A stretch of DNA of 64,000 nucleotides, from NCBI RefSeq assembly GCF_037076565.1, contig NZ_AP029028.1, forward strand, positions 3,472,001-3,536,000, written 5' to 3'. The translations under genes were made by a program, and so were the position numbers. The notes under the pieces were generated by a model, which saw nothing but the letters and a program-made list of their open reading frames with translations, was not told the DNA's origin and made no database searches. Positions 1-9,384 of the stretch are shown piece by piece; position 1 is the first letter of the stretch; each line of letters starts with the position of its first letter. Source of the stretch: Herbaspirillum sp. DW155 (lineage in GTDB: Bacteria > Pseudomonadota > Gammaproteobacteria > Burkholderiales > Burkholderiaceae_D).

Positions 1-536
1 GCGGGCGACATCGCATCAATCATCTGCTGCACCGCAAAACGCAATTTGTGGCGCACCTTCTCGGTGCCCTTGACCGCATCGGCCAGGGCCAGCAGGAAGC
101 GCGAATTCAACTGGTAGGCGGCGGCCTGGAATGCGAAGTAAGGATGTTCGTGCCAGGCCGGCGCCGACAAGCGGCGATCGGTGATGGTCGGCGTCTTGGC
201 GGCCAGCATCGATTGCCACAGCTCGCCGAACTCGCGGGTGTAGTCCTGCTGCAATCGCAGCAGGTCGGCGGGATCGAGCGTGGCGCCCATCTCGCCGAGC
301 TGCCTGAGCAACGCGGAAGGATCGATCTGTCCGCCGCCCGGCGGCACGGCGCCACCCGGGAAGCCTGCCATCTGCGGCATCCCGGCCATCGCGGGCATGG
401 GTGGCAAATGCGACTTGAACTGGTCGAACTGGGATTGGAACTGGGACTGCAGCGAGGTCCAGAACTTGGGATCGGACATCTGTGCCAGCCACGCGGATAC
501 ATCGGGAGAGGGTTGCTGCGGATTCTGCTTGTTCAT
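1..536 (-). CDS. phaC: Class I poly(3-hydroxyalkanoate) synthase, N-terminal part (runs off the window)
   Basis: Polymerises hydroxyacyl-CoA into PHA granules in the cytoplasm. Translating the minus strand from the ATG at 534-536 gives about 178 residues with no stop before the window edge. The N-terminus is the variable Gln/Pro/Met-rich part; the conserved start of the PhaC N-terminal domain follows (DRRLSAPAWHEHPYF, then AAYQLNSRFLL). The lipase-box Cys and the rest of the catalytic domain lie outside. The next gene upstream is divergent. Family assignment is firm from the DRR..PAW..HPYF signature; class I rather than II is inferred from the N-terminal style. Confidence 0.9.
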   Translation of the reverse strand, partial: MNKQNPQQPSPDVSAWLAQMSDPKFWTSLQSQFQSQFDQFKSHLPPMPAMAGMPQMAGFPGGAVPPGGGQIDPSALLRQLGEMGATLDPADLLRLQQDYTREFGELWQSMLAAKTPTITDRRLSAPAWHEHPYFAFQAAAYQLNSRFLLALADAVKGTEKVRHKLRFAVQQMIDAMSP

Positions 537-593
537 GCTCGGATCTGCAATTTTCGCGTATCGTTATGGTTTGTCTCGAAGCGTCATTTCACC

Positions 594-863
594 ATGATCA
601 TCGTCGCTATCGCATGGCTCTACGTCGTCTTCATGATGTCGATCACCGAACAGTCAGCGATCGCTGGCATCGCCACTTTCCTGCTGTACGGGATAATTCC
701 GCTGACCATCGTTTTATACCTGATGGGTACGCCGCAACGCAAGCGGAATCGTCAAAAGATGAAGAAATTGACAGCGGCCCGCAAGGAAGAAAACAAAGAT
801 GACCGTTCCGCTAAACACGAGCCCGACATCACCGACGACAAGCCGCGCAGGCCCGCGCCATGA
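594..863 (+). CDS. Small two-helix membrane protein with a basic/acidic tail, unknown function
   Basis: 89 residues. I chose the ATG at 594 because the protein begins directly with a hydrophobic helix (about residues 1-18); a second helix follows (about 24-46) and then a highly charged Lys/Arg/Glu/Asp tail with Pro at the very end. This suggests an inner-membrane anchor with a cytoplasmic tail. It is divergent from phaC, 57 bp away. I do not recognise a named family. An upstream in-frame extension overlaps phaC antisense and is not credible. Confidence 0.65.
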   Translation: MIIVAIAWLYVVFMMSITEQSAIAGIATFLLYGIIPLTIVLYLMGTPQRKRNRQKMKKLTAARKEENKDDRSAKHEPDITDDKPRRPAP

Positions 864-866
864 CGC

Positions 867-891
867 CGGGAGCGCGTCAGCAGCGCTCCCG
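867..891 (+). terminator. Hairpin after the small membrane protein
   Basis: Nine-base perfect arms (867-875 and 883-891) with a 7-base loop, starting 3 bp after the stop. It is followed only by a short A-rich stretch, not a T run, so it may be a weak terminator or a 3' stabilising hairpin. Confidence 0.4.
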
Positions 892-1004
892 AAAACTTAG
901 AAAACCCTATCACCGCGCCCTATTGTCGTGAGCCCGGAAACCTTCAGCAGCGCAGGTTTGCGCACTGCATCATGCGCTGTGGGTGCGCTGTAAAACTCAG
1001 CAAA

Positions 1005-1283
1005 TCAGCTGCGCGCCCCGGCGCGCCGCACTGACCGCCGCAAGGCGATCTGTCGATACCGGGGTTTCAGTACGGCAAGCATGTCGCGCAGCACGGCCGA
1101 TCCGCGCCAGGGTGGCGACACATAGGCCATACGTAACTTCAGATCGCCACACTCACGTAACTCACAATCAAGCATGGCGATCATGCCGCCGTCAAGCCAG
1201 GCGTAGACATGCACCTCATTGGCCCGGCCTTGCCTGGGCCCTTCGATCTGCCAGCCGCAAGGGCGCTCGCACGGGAATCTCAT
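1005..1283 (-). CDS. Small hypothetical protein translationally coupled to the TauE-like permease
   Basis: 92 residues, Arg-rich, no membrane segment. Its ATG (1281-1283) overlaps the TGA of the upstream permease in an ATGA arrangement, which is the main reason to accept it as real. I do not recognise the family. The middle (EVHVYAWLDGGMIAMLDCEL) looks like a beta-rich folded core; the Arg-rich C-terminus may be disordered. It could be an accessory protein of the permease, but that rests on position only. Confidence 0.5.
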   Translation of the reverse strand: MRFPCERPCGWQIEGPRQGRANEVHVYAWLDGGMIAMLDCELRECGDLKLRMAYVSPPWRGSAVLRDMLAVLKPRYRQIALRRSVRRAGARS

Positions 1284-2065
1284 CGGCCCGCCCCGAACAG
1301 ATCAGGCAGATGCCAGGCCAGATGCAGCCCCAGCAGCAGCAAGCCGATGAAGAAGCAGCGACGGAAGGTAGCAGCCCGCACCAGCGCGCGCACGCGGGTG
1401 CCCAGCGCCATGCCGAGCAAGGCCGGCAGCAACACGACCAGCGAGGCCCAGCCTACGCCTGTACTGAAGGCTCCTCCCTGCCCCAGGTTGACCGCCAGGG
1501 CGATCGTGGAGACCGTGAAGGACAGCCCCAGCGCCTGGATCAGCTGGTCGCGCGGCAACCCCAGCGCCTGCAGGTAAGGCACCACCGGGATCACGAACAC
1601 CCCGGTGGCGGCAGTGACCAGCCCCGTGAGCAGACCTACCACGGGTGACCACCACGGCTCATGACGAGGCCGTACCGTGGGCGTCCACGCCGCCAGGCCC
1701 GCGAGTGCATACAGCATCAGCGCCAGGCCCAGCCCGATGATGGCGCGGCGGCCGCCATCGGCGCCCATGAATCCGGCACCGGCCAGCGTCCCGGCGATGA
1801 TGCCCGCCAGCAGGCTCCACAGGCGACGCACCAGCGTCAGCAAGGCACCGCCGGTGGCCAGTTGCCAGCCATTGGTCACCATGGAAGGCAGGATCAGCAG
1901 CGCCGCCGCCTGCACCGGCGGCATCACCAGGCTCAGCAATCCGACCGCCACCGTCGGCAGGCCCAGGCCGATCACGCCCTTGACGAAGCCGGCCAGCAGG
2001 AATACCGCCAGGCTCACGGCAAGCACGGTGGCATTCATGTCGACAAGGGAAAGCAGGCTGGGCAT
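1280..2065 (-). CDS. TauE/SafE-family sulfite/anion permease
   Basis: 261 residues, about eight hydrophobic segments, with the N-terminal family signature FLLAGFVKGVIGLGLPTVAVG (about residues 21-41). The family exports sulfite, sulfoacetate or related organic anions across the inner membrane; the substrate here cannot be told. The ATG at 2065 gives the longest form; an internal ATG at 2038 (MNATVLAV) starts just before the first helix and is equally plausible. The gene is divergent from a LysR regulator 165 bp away, which probably controls it. Confidence 0.85.
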   Translation of the reverse strand: MPSLLSLVDMNATVLAVSLAVFLLAGFVKGVIGLGLPTVAVGLLSLVMPPVQAAALLILPSMVTNGWQLATGGALLTLVRRLWSLLAGIIAGTLAGAGFMGADGGRRAIIGLGLALMLYALAGLAAWTPTVRPRHEPWWSPVVGLLTGLVTAATGVFVIPVVPYLQALGLPRDQLIQALGLSFTVSTIALAVNLGQGGAFSTGVGWASLVVLLPALLGMALGTRVRALVRAATFRRCFFIGLLLLGLHLAWHLPDLFGAGR

Positions 2066-2230
2066 GGCAGGACTAAGACCGGATGACGGGACAGCGGGAT
2101 AGCAAGGTTTCCCAGTCTGCCAGTCCTCGCCCGCGCTGGAAATGTGGAATACACTTAGCCAGCCTTCGGCCTGGCCGAAGGCTCAGTGTGACACCGAGCC
2201 CCTTTCCTTCCCCCCTGCCCCTGCACGCCG

Positions 2231-3124
2231 ATGAGCCAACGCTTCGAACTGTCCGACCTGCGTCTTTTCCTGCACATCGTCGAAAGCGGCAGCATTACTG
2301 CGGGCGCCGAACGCGCCCACATGGCGCTGGCATCGGCCAGTGCTCGCATCCGCAACATGGAGGATGCACTGGGCACGCCCCTGCTGGAGCGAGGCCGGCG
2401 GGGCGTGCAGACCACCGACGCCGGGCGCGCGCTGGCCCATCACGCGCGCATGATGGCGCAGCAGATGGCGCAACTGCGCGATGAGCTGGGCCAGTATACG
2501 CAGGGCCTGAAGGGTCATATCCGGCTGCTCTGCAATACCTCGGCCATGACCGAATTCCTGCCGGAGGTGCTGGCGCGCTTTCTGGCGCGGCATCCCCACA
2601 CCGATATCGAACTGGAAGAAAAGCTCAGCTATGAAGTGGTACAGGCGGTGGTCGACGGCATCGCCGATGTGGGCATCATCGCCGACTCGGCCGACAGCGG
2701 TCCCTTGCAGACCTATCCCTTCCGCCAGGATCACCTGGTGGCCGTGCTCTCGAAGAAACATCCGCTGGCACGGCGCAAATCGCTGGCCTTCAGTGAATTG
2801 CTGGGCGAGGATTTCGTCGGGCTGTCCGGTGACAGCGCCTTGCAGCAGCACCTTTCGGGCCACGCCACGCGTGCCGGGCCGCGCCTGCAATACCGCGTGC
2901 GGCTACGCAGCTTCGACGGCATCTGCCGCATGGTGGAGCATCAGGTCGGGGTGGCGGTGATACCCGAAACGGCCGCCCGGGCCTGTGCCACCCACATGGA
3001 CATCCGCGCCATCCCGCTCACCGACGGCTGGAGCCGGCGCCAGCTGCTCATCTGCGTGCGCGGGCTGGAAGGCTTGCCGGGGCATACGCGCGAACTGATC
3101 CTGGCTTTGCAAGGGCACATATGA
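2231..3124 (+). CDS. LysR-family transcriptional regulator
   Basis: 297 residues, the usual length. The N-terminal winged helix-turn-helix spans about residues 1-65 (LRLFLHIVESGSITAGAE; ASARIRNMEDALG; LLERGRRGVQTTDAG), followed by a periplasmic-binding-like co-inducer domain from about residue 90. Divergent arrangement with the TauE-like permease suggests it regulates that gene; the effector is unknown. It converges with pgeF downstream. Confidence 0.9.
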   Translation: MSQRFELSDLRLFLHIVESGSITAGAERAHMALASASARIRNMEDALGTPLLERGRRGVQTTDAGRALAHHARMMAQQMAQLRDELGQYTQGLKGHIRLLCNTSAMTEFLPEVLARFLARHPHTDIELEEKLSYEVVQAVVDGIADVGIIADSADSGPLQTYPFRQDHLVAVLSKKHPLARRKSLAFSELLGEDFVGLSGDSALQQHLSGHATRAGPRLQYRVRLRSFDGICRMVEHQVGVAVIPETAARACATHMDIRAIPLTDGWSRRQLLICVRGLEGLPGHTRELILALQGHI

Positions 3125-3136
3125 AGCATCATGAAA

Positions 3137-3162
3137 AATGGCGGCTCAGGAAAGCCGCCATT
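3137..3162. terminator. Hairpin between convergent LysR gene and pgeF
   Basis: Perfect 10-base arms AATGGCGGCT (3137-3146) and AGCCGCCATT (3153-3162) with a 6-base loop, 12 bp after the LysR stop. It has an A run on the left and only TTAA on the right. A third copy of GCCGCCATT follows at 3165-3173. Confidence 0.45.
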
Positions 3163-3233
3163 AAGCCGCCATTGCGTCGTCGAGGCCAAGCAGGATCATC
3201 TCGAGGTGAAGTTTTCGCCCGATTTCACTTGAT

Positions 3234-3980
3234 TCACTTGAGCCAGATCAGCGAGCCCATGCGCCCGGTGGTCTTGTCGCGGCGATAGGAATAGAACCGC
3301 GGATCGGCCACAGTACACAGGCCGCCGCCGCTGACCTCATGCACATCCACCTTCGCCAGCCGCTGGCGCGCCAGCGCATAGATGTCGGCCAGATACTTGC
3401 CGGGGCGCCCCGGATAAGCCCGGAAGGCGCTTTGCGCCCCGGCCTGCTGATCCAGGAATGCCTCGCGCACCTCGCCGCCGACCTCGAAATGCCCGGGCCC
3501 GATGGCTGGTCCCAGCCAGGCGAGGATGTCGTGGGCGCCACGCGCGCGCATGGCCGCCACGGTCTGCTCCAGTACACCGGCCGCCAGCCCGCGCCAGCCG
3601 GCATGGGCCGCACCCACCACGGTGCCGGCGCGGTCGCAGAACAGGACCGGCAGGCAATCGGCCGTCATCATCACGCACACCGCGCCGGGCGTGCTGCTGA
3701 TGCAGGCATCGGCGGTGGGCTGAGCGGGCAGCGCGGCCGCGTCCAGCACGTTCACCCCATGCACCTGCGTCAGCCAGGCCGGCTCGGCCGGCAACAGGCG
3801 GCGCAACAGCGCGCGATTGCGGGCGACCAGCGCCGGGTCATCGTCCACGTGGGTGCCCAGGTTCAGACCCGGGCCGCCCTGCCCGTCGCCGTAAGGCGCG
3901 GGGCTGAAGCCGCCGGCACGCAGGGTGGTCAGGGCACCGATGTTGGCCGGTGCCGCCCAGTCGGGGATCAGCAGCTCCAT
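3234..3980 (-). CDS. pgeF: Peptidoglycan editing factor / multicopper-like purine nucleoside phosphorylase (YfiH family)
   Basis: 248 residues. The YfiH/DUF152 hallmarks are present: LTTLRAGGFS near the N-terminus, WLTQVHG, TADCLPVLFCD, AHAGWRGLAAGV and LGPAIGP. The conserved His/Cys/His set (VHG, ADC, AHAGW) forms the metal site. Family members act as purine nucleoside phosphorylases/adenosine deaminases and limit misincorporation in peptidoglycan. It lies 12 bp downstream of rluD and is probably co-transcribed; bamD-rluD-pgeF neighbourhood is widely conserved. Confidence 0.92.
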   Translation of the reverse strand: MELLIPDWAAPANIGALTTLRAGGFSPAPYGDGQGGPGLNLGTHVDDDPALVARNRALLRRLLPAEPAWLTQVHGVNVLDAAALPAQPTADACISSTPGAVCVMMTADCLPVLFCDRAGTVVGAAHAGWRGLAAGVLEQTVAAMRARGAHDILAWLGPAIGPGHFEVGGEVREAFLDQQAGAQSAFRAYPGRPGKYLADIYALARQRLAKVDVHEVSGGGLCTVADPRFYSYRRDKTTGRMGSLIWLK

Positions 3981-3992
3981 GGGCGGACCCGG

Positions 3993-5108
3993 TCAATAGT
4001 CGTCATCGTCTTCGTCATAGTCGCCCAGGACGGGATCGGCTTCTTCGCTCATCTCGGGGATCACCGCCAGAGCCGGGTCGATCCTGGCACGCTGGAGCAA
4101 GGCCACGATGTCTTCCGGCAAGGGCGCGGCCCATTGACGGAACTTGCCCGAGGTCGGGTGCACCAGTCCCAGGCGCCCCGCCAGCAGTGCCTGACGCGGG
4201 AAGATGGACGCCAGGTGCTGCTTGCCGTAGAGCGCATCGCCCACCAGCGCGAAGCCCAGCGATTGCAGGTGCACGCGGATCTGGTGCGTACGCCCGGTTT
4301 CCAGGCGGCAATGCACCAGGCTGACCGGCTTGCGGTCGATCTCGCCCGTGGCCAGGCGACGGTAATGGGTCACGGCCGGCTTGGCCCGCATGCTTTGGGA
4401 TACCGCCATCTTGATGCGGTCGCGCGGGTGGCGCGCCATCGGCGCGTTGATGGTGCCGGAAAGCTGGGGCAGGCCCCACACCAGAGCCAGGTACTGGCGC
4501 TTCATGCTGCGCGCCTGCAACTGACGCACCAGGTCGGTCTGGGCGGCCAGGGTCTTGGCCACGACCATCAGGCCGCTGGTTTCCTTGTCCAGCCGGTGCA
4601 CGATGCCCGCGCGCGGCACATTGACCAGGGCCGGGCAATGATGCAACAAGCCGTTCAACAGCGTGCCGCTCCAGTTGCCGGCGGCGGGATGCACCACCAG
4701 ACCCGCCGGCTTGTTCAGGATGATGATGGACTTGTCCTCATGCAGGATGTCCAGCTCCATGGCCTCGGGCGCATAGGGCTGCTCGGCCGGCACCGATTGG
4801 GGGGCGACCTCCACCAGCTCGTCGCCCAGCATGGTCATCTTGCCCTTGGCGGGGGCACCGTCGACGGTCACATGGCCGTCCTCGATCCATTGCTGGATGC
4901 GGCTGCGCGAAAATTCGGGCATGAGGCCGGATAATACCTTGTCCAGCCGCTGGCCGATGACCTCATCGTCGAGGCGGAAACTCAGGCGCTCCAGGCCAGT
5001 GGCGCTTTCGTCGGCCTGCTCGCCGTCATCGAAATCGTCCTCTGGCGGGAGGGCGTTCTTTACAGGCTCATCGCCATTTGTAATCGGAAGGGGTTTCTTA
5101 CGTGACAT
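3993..5108 (-). CDS. rluD: 23S rRNA pseudouridine synthase (positions 1911/1915/1917)
   Basis: 371 residues. An S4 RNA-binding domain covers about residues 42-105; the RluA-family catalytic domain follows with the active-site motif HRLDKETSG (171-179), Asp174 being the catalytic residue. Typical RluD is ~325 aa; here both ends carry acidic tails (EDDFDDGE near residue 23, and DYDEDDDDY at the C-terminus), which is unusual. It heads a rluD-pgeF pair and is divergent from bamD. The ATG at 5108 is the natural start because the opposite promoter begins right after it. Confidence 0.93.
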   Translation of the reverse strand: MSRKKPLPITNGDEPVKNALPPEDDFDDGEQADESATGLERLSFRLDDEVIGQRLDKVLSGLMPEFSRSRIQQWIEDGHVTVDGAPAKGKMTMLGDELVEVAPQSVPAEQPYAPEAMELDILHEDKSIIILNKPAGLVVHPAAGNWSGTLLNGLLHHCPALVNVPRAGIVHRLDKETSGLMVVAKTLAAQTDLVRQLQARSMKRQYLALVWGLPQLSGTINAPMARHPRDRIKMAVSQSMRAKPAVTHYRRLATGEIDRKPVSLVHCRLETGRTHQIRVHLQSLGFALVGDALYGKQHLASIFPRQALLAGRLGLVHPTSGKFRQWAAPLPEDIVALLQRARIDPALAVIPEMSEEADPVLGDYDEDDDDY

Positions 5109-5112
5109 CAGC

Positions 5113-5118
5113 TATAAT
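5113..5118 (+). promoter_or_regulatory. Probable -10 box of bamD
   Basis: A perfect TATAAT lies 103 bp upstream of the bamD ATG, just outside the rluD start codon. The -35 region is poor (GGGTTT-like at a 16-17 bp spacing), so only the -10 is supported. Confidence 0.45.
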
Positions 5119-5220
5119 CGCCGGATCGGGTTGATTGTATTTCGGGTATCGATGCAGCCGGCTCGGGTAGGCGCTTGGCGCCATGCACAACTGATAGTCC
5201 CAGACAAGCACACAAGAGTC

Positions 5221-6021
5221 ATGCACAAAATCTTATTGAAGTTCTTCATCATCGGTTTTGCCCTCTCGCTGACCGCCTGCGGCCTCTTGCCGGAACAAAA
5301 AGACGAGACGGTCGGCTGGTCTGCCGCGAAATTATACTCGGAAGCCAAGGATGAACTGAATGCCGGCGGCTACGACAAGGCCATCAAGTACTTCGAGAAG
5401 CTGGAATCGCGCTACCCGTTCGGTACCTACGCCCAGCAGGCGCAGATGGACATCGCCTACGCCTACTACCGCCAGAACGAGCAGGCACAGGGCCTGGCGG
5501 CGGTGGATCGCTTCATCAAGCTGCACCCGAACCACCCCAATGTCGACTACATGTACTACCTGCGTGGCCTGATCAACTTCAATGATCGCACCACCATCTT
5601 CGACACCTTCACCGACCAGGACAACACCGAACGCGATCCCAAGGCCATGCGTGACGCCTTCGATTCGTTCAAGCTGCTGGCCGAACGTTTCCCGGACAGC
5701 AAGTACACCCCGGACGCCATTGCCCGCATGAAATACCTGGTCAATGCCATGTCCCAGTACGACGTCCATGTGGCCAACTACTACTTCCGTCGTGGCGCCT
5801 ACGTGTCAGCGGCCAACCGCGCCCAGGCCGCCATCAAGCAGTATCCGGATTCGCCGGCCAACGAAGAGGCCCTGTTCATCCTGATGCGCTCCTACGAAGC
5901 CCTGGGCCAGACCAAGCTGAAGGAAGACACCGAACGCATCATCCAGGCCACCTACCCCAACAGCCCCTGGTACAACGGCGGTCCCAAGCCCAAGGCCAAG
6001 CCGTGGTGGAAGGTCTGGTAA
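5221..6021 (+). CDS. bamD: Outer-membrane assembly lipoprotein BamD
   Basis: 266 residues from the ATG at 5221. A lipoprotein signal peptide ends in the lipobox LTAC (Cys19 becomes the lipidated N-terminus), followed by tetratricopeptide repeats (YDKAIKYFEKLESRYP, YAQQAQMDIAYAYYR, RFPDSKYTPDA). BamD is the essential TPR subunit of the BAM complex that inserts beta-barrel proteins. Several in-frame upstream starts exist but lie inside rluD antisense; the chosen one gives a canonical lipoprotein leader. Confidence 0.95.
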   Translation: MHKILLKFFIIGFALSLTACGLLPEQKDETVGWSAAKLYSEAKDELNAGGYDKAIKYFEKLESRYPFGTYAQQAQMDIAYAYYRQNEQAQGLAAVDRFIKLHPNHPNVDYMYYLRGLINFNDRTTIFDTFTDQDNTERDPKAMRDAFDSFKLLAERFPDSKYTPDAIARMKYLVNAMSQYDVHVANYYFRRGAYVSAANRAQAAIKQYPDSPANEEALFILMRSYEALGQTKLKEDTERIIQATYPNSPWYNGGPKPKAKPWWKVW

Positions 6022-6060
6022 GCCCGGCACACGCGCATACACGCATACGCAAGCCTCAAC

Positions 6061-6096
6061 AAAAAACCCTCGCCATGCAGATGGCGAGGGTTTTTT
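6061..6096. terminator. Bidirectional rho-independent terminator between bamD and yaaA
   Basis: An A6 tract (6061-6066), a 10-base perfect stem (6067-6076 with 6081-6090), a 4-base loop GCAG and a T6 tract. It works symmetrically for bamD (plus) and yaaA (minus). Confidence 0.9.
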
Positions 6097-6141
6097 ATTG
6101 GCCAGTCGAAGCAGCCCGCCTGATCCCGGCGGGCGGCGCGT

Positions 6142-6918
6142 TCAGCCTTCCAGCCTGCGGCGGAACACCCACTGGCTCTCGGTGGACGCCTCGGGCGCGA
6201 AGGCATAGCCCTCCACGTCGAAGGCCTTGAGCTTTTCGGGCTGGCTGATGTTCTTCTGGGCGGCATAGCGCGCCATCAGTCCGCGCGCGCGCTTGGCGTA
6301 GAAGGAGATGATCTTGTACTTGCCCCCCTTCCAGTCCTCGAACACTGGGGAAATCACCTGGGCCTTGAGCAGCTTGGGCTTGACGACCTTGAAATATTCT
6401 TCCGAGGCCAGGTTCACCAGCACCGGCGCCTTCTGCGCGGCCAGTTCGGCGTTGAGCGCCTCGGTGATCTCGTTGCCCCAGAAGGCGTACAAATCCTTGC
6501 CCCCCGGATTGGCCAGCTTGGTGCCCATCTCCAGGCGATACGGCTGCATCAGGTCCAGCGGGCGCAGCATGCCGTAGAGGCCGGAGAGGATGCGCACGTG
6601 GCCTTGCAGATAATCCAGCTGCGTGGCGTTGAGCGAGGCCGCATCCAGGCCCTCGTAGACGTCGCCATTGAAGGCCAGTACCGCCTGCTTGGCGTTCTTG
6701 GTGGTGAACTTGCGCGACCAGCTGGCATAGCGGTTCACGTTCAGCACCGCCAACTGGTCGGAAATACCCATGAGACTGCCGATCTCGGCCGGCGATTTGG
6801 TCTTCAGGACCTCGATCAGCTCAGCCGAGCGCGGCACGAAAGCCGGTGTGGTGTGGATGTCGGTAGTGGGAGGCGTGTCATAGTCCAGCGACTTGGCGGG
6901 AGACAAAACAATCAGCAT
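6142..6918 (-). CDS. yaaA: Peroxide stress protein YaaA (DUF328)
   Basis: 258 residues, standard size. I use the ATG at 6918 because family members start with [13 protein letters not shown]; five extra in-frame residues upstream are not needed. Conserved blocks include [32 protein letters not shown] and [11 protein letters not shown]. In E. coli this OxyR-regulated DNA-binding protein lowers intracellular free iron during peroxide stress. It shares a terminator with bamD and is divergent from a chemoreceptor gene. Confidence 0.93.
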   Translation of the reverse strand: MLIVLSPAKSLDYDTPPTTDIHTTPAFVPRSAELIEVLKTKSPAEIGSLMGISDQLAVLNVNRYASWSRKFTTKNAKQAVLAFNGDVYEGLDAASLNATQLDYLQGHVRILSGLYGMLRPLDLMQPYRLEMGTKLANPGGKDLYAFWGNEITEALNAELAAQKAPVLVNLASEEYFKVVKPKLLKAQVISPVFEDWKGGKYKIISFYAKRARGLMARYAAQKNISQPEKLKAFDVEGYAFAPEASTESQWVFRRRLEG

Positions 6919-7188
6919 GAGGGGGTCATCCAATGATCAGGTTCAGACAAGGTGGCCGTCATGATACCCAAAGCGCGGCGCTTGCGCGCGCACACGCCCG
7001 GTTTGGAGGCGATATGAACAGTTGGACGGCAAAAAGCCGGCTGTTGGGCCTTTGATCTCTGCCATGCGGCTCCTACACTGAAGCGTTGGACGTGATGACA
7101 GGTAACCGCTACCGGCCCTGCCGCGTCCGGCTTCCCGCCTGCCTTGCCGCGCGCCGTATCCGATCCGCTCTCACAACGAGGACACGCC

Positions 7189-9234
7189 ATGAACTGGTTC
7201 CATGATCTGCGCATCGCCCGCAAACTGCTGCTGACCTTCACCGCCATCCTGCTGCTGACCGCCATCCAGGGCATTTTTTCCATCGTGCAACTGTCGCGCG
7301 TGAATGACGCCTCCACGGAGATCGCGACCAACTCCCTGCCCAGCGTGCGCTATCCCCTGGAAGCCAAGGTCGCCCTGGCGCGCATTCGCACCCTGCAGTT
7401 GCAGCACATGCTGCCGGGCAACGAAGGCAGCGTGGACGCCAACGAAAAGATGGTCAGCGAGCTTCTGGATGGCCTCAACAAGACGCTGGAGAAGTACGAG
7501 CCGCTGGTCAACATGGAGGCCGAGCGCGGCTACTTCACTGCCATCAAGACCGACCTGGCGGCCTTCACCCGGCAGCATCAGGAGCTGGCCGGGCTGGTGC
7601 GCGCCCAGAAGACAGAGGAGGCGCGCGATCTTCTGATGAAACAAATGACACCGGTCTACCTGCGCCTGTTCGACAACATGGACAAGGCCGTTGCCATCAA
7701 CATCGCGGCCAGTGAGAAAACCGACCAGGATGCCCAGCTCCGCTACGAGAATTCGCGCCTGCTGATCAGCCTGCTGCTGGTGGCCTGCATCGGCCTGGGC
7801 CTGCTGCTGGCGACGTGGGTGGCGCGCATCGTCTCGCGGCCGCTGCAGGATGCCATGCACGTGGCCGAACGCGTGGCCGAGGGCGACCTGACGGTGCAGA
7901 TCCGGCCCGGCGGGCGCGATGAAACCGGCCACCTGATGCGCTCGCTCAAGGCCATGAACGACAGCCTGCTGCGCATCGTGACGCAGGTGCGCGAAGGCAC
8001 CGATACCATCAATACCGCTTCGCGCGAAATCGCCAGCGGCAACCTCGATCTGTCCACCCGCACCGAGCAACAGGCCAGTTCGCTCGAAGAGACCGCCTCG
8101 GCCATGGAAGAGATCACCTCCACCGTCAAGCAGAATGCCGACAACGCCCGCCAGGCCAACCAGCTGGCGCATTCGGCCTCGGACGTGGCGACCCAGGGCG
8201 GCAGCGTGGTCGCGCAGGTGGTCGATACGATGGGCGCCATCAATGCGTCCTCGCGCAAGATCGTGGACATCATCAGCGTGATCGATGGGATCGCCTTCCA
8301 GACCAATATCCTGGCGCTCAACGCCGCCGTGGAAGCGGCGCGGGCCGGCGAGCAGGGACGCGGCTTCGCCGTGGTGGCCTCGGAAGTGCGTTCGCTGGCC
8401 CAGCGCTCGGCTGCCGCGGCCAAGGAGATCAAGGCGCTCATCGATGATTCCGTGACCAAGGTCGATGCCGGCAGTCGCCTGGTGGAACAGGCCGGCAGCA
8501 CCATGACCGAAGTGGTGGCCAGCGTGCGCCGGGTCACCGATATCGTCGGCGAAATCAGCTCGGCCAGTACCGAGCAAAGCGGTGGCATCGAACAGGTCAA
8601 CCTGGCCATCACGCAAATGGATCAGGTGACCCAGCAGAATGCGGCGCTGGTGGAACAAGCCGCTGCCGCAGCCGGATCGCTGCAGGAGCAGGCGGCCAGG
8701 TTGTCGGATCTGGTGAGCATCTTCAAGCTGGACCGCTCTCAGCACGCCCCGCACGCAGCCTCAGCCCCGTCCTCGACGGCGGCGCGACCACTGGCGCCGC
8801 CGCCCGCCCCCCAGGCCAGGCCGCAACTCAAACCGATGAGCAAGCCAATGAGCAAGCCCGTCTCCCGCGCGGCCGTGGCGCCAGCACTGCCGGCCGCGCC
8901 CGCTCCCAAGGCCGCCAAGGCGGCGGATTCAAGTTCGCCAGCCAACTTGCCGTTAATCAACAAGCCAACACGGACGAGACATGCCCAAAGTGAGCTGCAG
9001 CCGGCCAACAGCAAACTTGCGTTGACACAATGTCGGCACTTTGCCCAGATTTTGCTGTCTACAATGCACCGGCAAGGAGGAGATCATGAAACGCGACAAA
9101 GCCCTCATGGGCGAAATCCTGAAGCAACTGGCATCCTTCGGCACCCTCTACGGCGACGTGGAAAAGATCCAGAGCGCGCTGCCCGGGCAGGTGGCGCCGG
9201 AGGTGATCCTGCATCATCTGCGCCTGCTCTATGA
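7189..9234 (+). CDS. Methyl-accepting chemotaxis protein with abnormal run-on C-terminus
   Basis: 681 residues from the ATG at 7189. TM1 is at about residues 12-34, followed by a four-helix-bundle periplasmic sensor domain, TM2 at about 187-208, HAMP, then the cytoplasmic signalling domain with the hairpin tip ([29 protein letters not shown] is around residues 360-388). A Pro/Ala/Lys-rich tail follows to about residue 581. From there no stop occurs for ~100 codons and the frame runs through the intergenic region and the first ~150 bp of the next gene. Stops exist in both other frames at 8954-8956 and 8991-8993, so a small frameshift near 8900-8950 is likely. No cognate chemotaxis genes lie nearby. 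Confidence 0.85.
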   Translation: MNWFHDLRIARKLLLTFTAILLLTAIQGIFSIVQLSRVNDASTEIATNSLPSVRYPLEAKVALARIRTLQLQHMLPGNEGSVDANEKMVSELLDGLNKTLEKYEPLVNMEAERGYFTAIKTDLAAFTRQHQELAGLVRAQKTEEARDLLMKQMTPVYLRLFDNMDKAVAINIAASEKTDQDAQLRYENSRLLISLLLVACIGLGLLLATWVARIVSRPLQDAMHVAERVAEGDLTVQIRPGGRDETGHLMRSLKAMNDSLLRIVTQVREGTDTINTASREIASGNLDLSTRTEQQASSLEETASAMEEITSTVKQNADNARQANQLAHSASDVATQGGSVVAQVVDTMGAINASSRKIVDIISVIDGIAFQTNILALNAAVEAARAGEQGRGFAVVASEVRSLAQRSAAAAKEIKALIDDSVTKVDAGSRLVEQAGSTMTEVVASVRRVTDIVGEISSASTEQSGGIEQVNLAITQMDQVTQQNAALVEQAAAAAGSLQEQAARLSDLVSIFKLDRSQHAPHAASAPSSTAARPLAPPPAPQARPQLKPMSKPMSKPVSRAAVAPALPAAPAPKAAKAADSSSPANLPLINKPTRTRHAQSELQPANSKLALTQCRHFAQILLSTMHRQGGDHETRQSPHGRNPEATGILRHPLRRRGKDPERAARAGGAGGDPASSAPAL

Positions 9235-9370
9235 CCGCGGACTGGCGGCGGTGGACATGCACAATTTCTGGCGCGTCACCGATCAGGGGTATGATGCGCT
9301 CGAGGCAGGCGGCGACCTCTTCAGCCAGAAAGAAGCGCCACCGCCCGGCCAACGTGGCATCGACAATTAG
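9086..9370 (+). CDS. Small winged-helix-like protein (DUF2513-like)
   Basis: 94 residues. The ATG at 9086 has an ideal ribosome binding site (AAGGAGG at 9074-9080). The MKRD start and the layout (helices, then [17 protein letters not shown], then [14 protein letters not shown]) match the DUF2513/YjcQ-type winged-helix fold seen in small DNA-binding or phage-associated proteins. It overlaps the run-on end of the preceding chemoreceptor frame and lies 14 bp before a PIN-domain gene, so the two may form an operon. Function unknown. Confidence 0.75.
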   Translation: MKRDKALMGEILKQLASFGTLYGDVEKIQSALPGQVAPEVILHHLRLLYDRGLAAVDMHNFWRVTDQGYDALEAGGDLFSQKEAPPPGQRGIDN

Positions 9371-9384
9371 TTTTCACTTCTTCA

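Noticed and set aside
3339-4934. A 531-codon plus-strand frame
   Set aside because: Antisense to pgeF and rluD, both strongly supported; composition is His/Gln/Arg-rich as typical of shadow frames.
9022-9065. Promoter TTGACA plus TACAAT upstream of the winged-helix gene
   Set aside because: The two boxes are 32 bp apart, far from the 16-18 bp needed, so they do not form a standard promoter.
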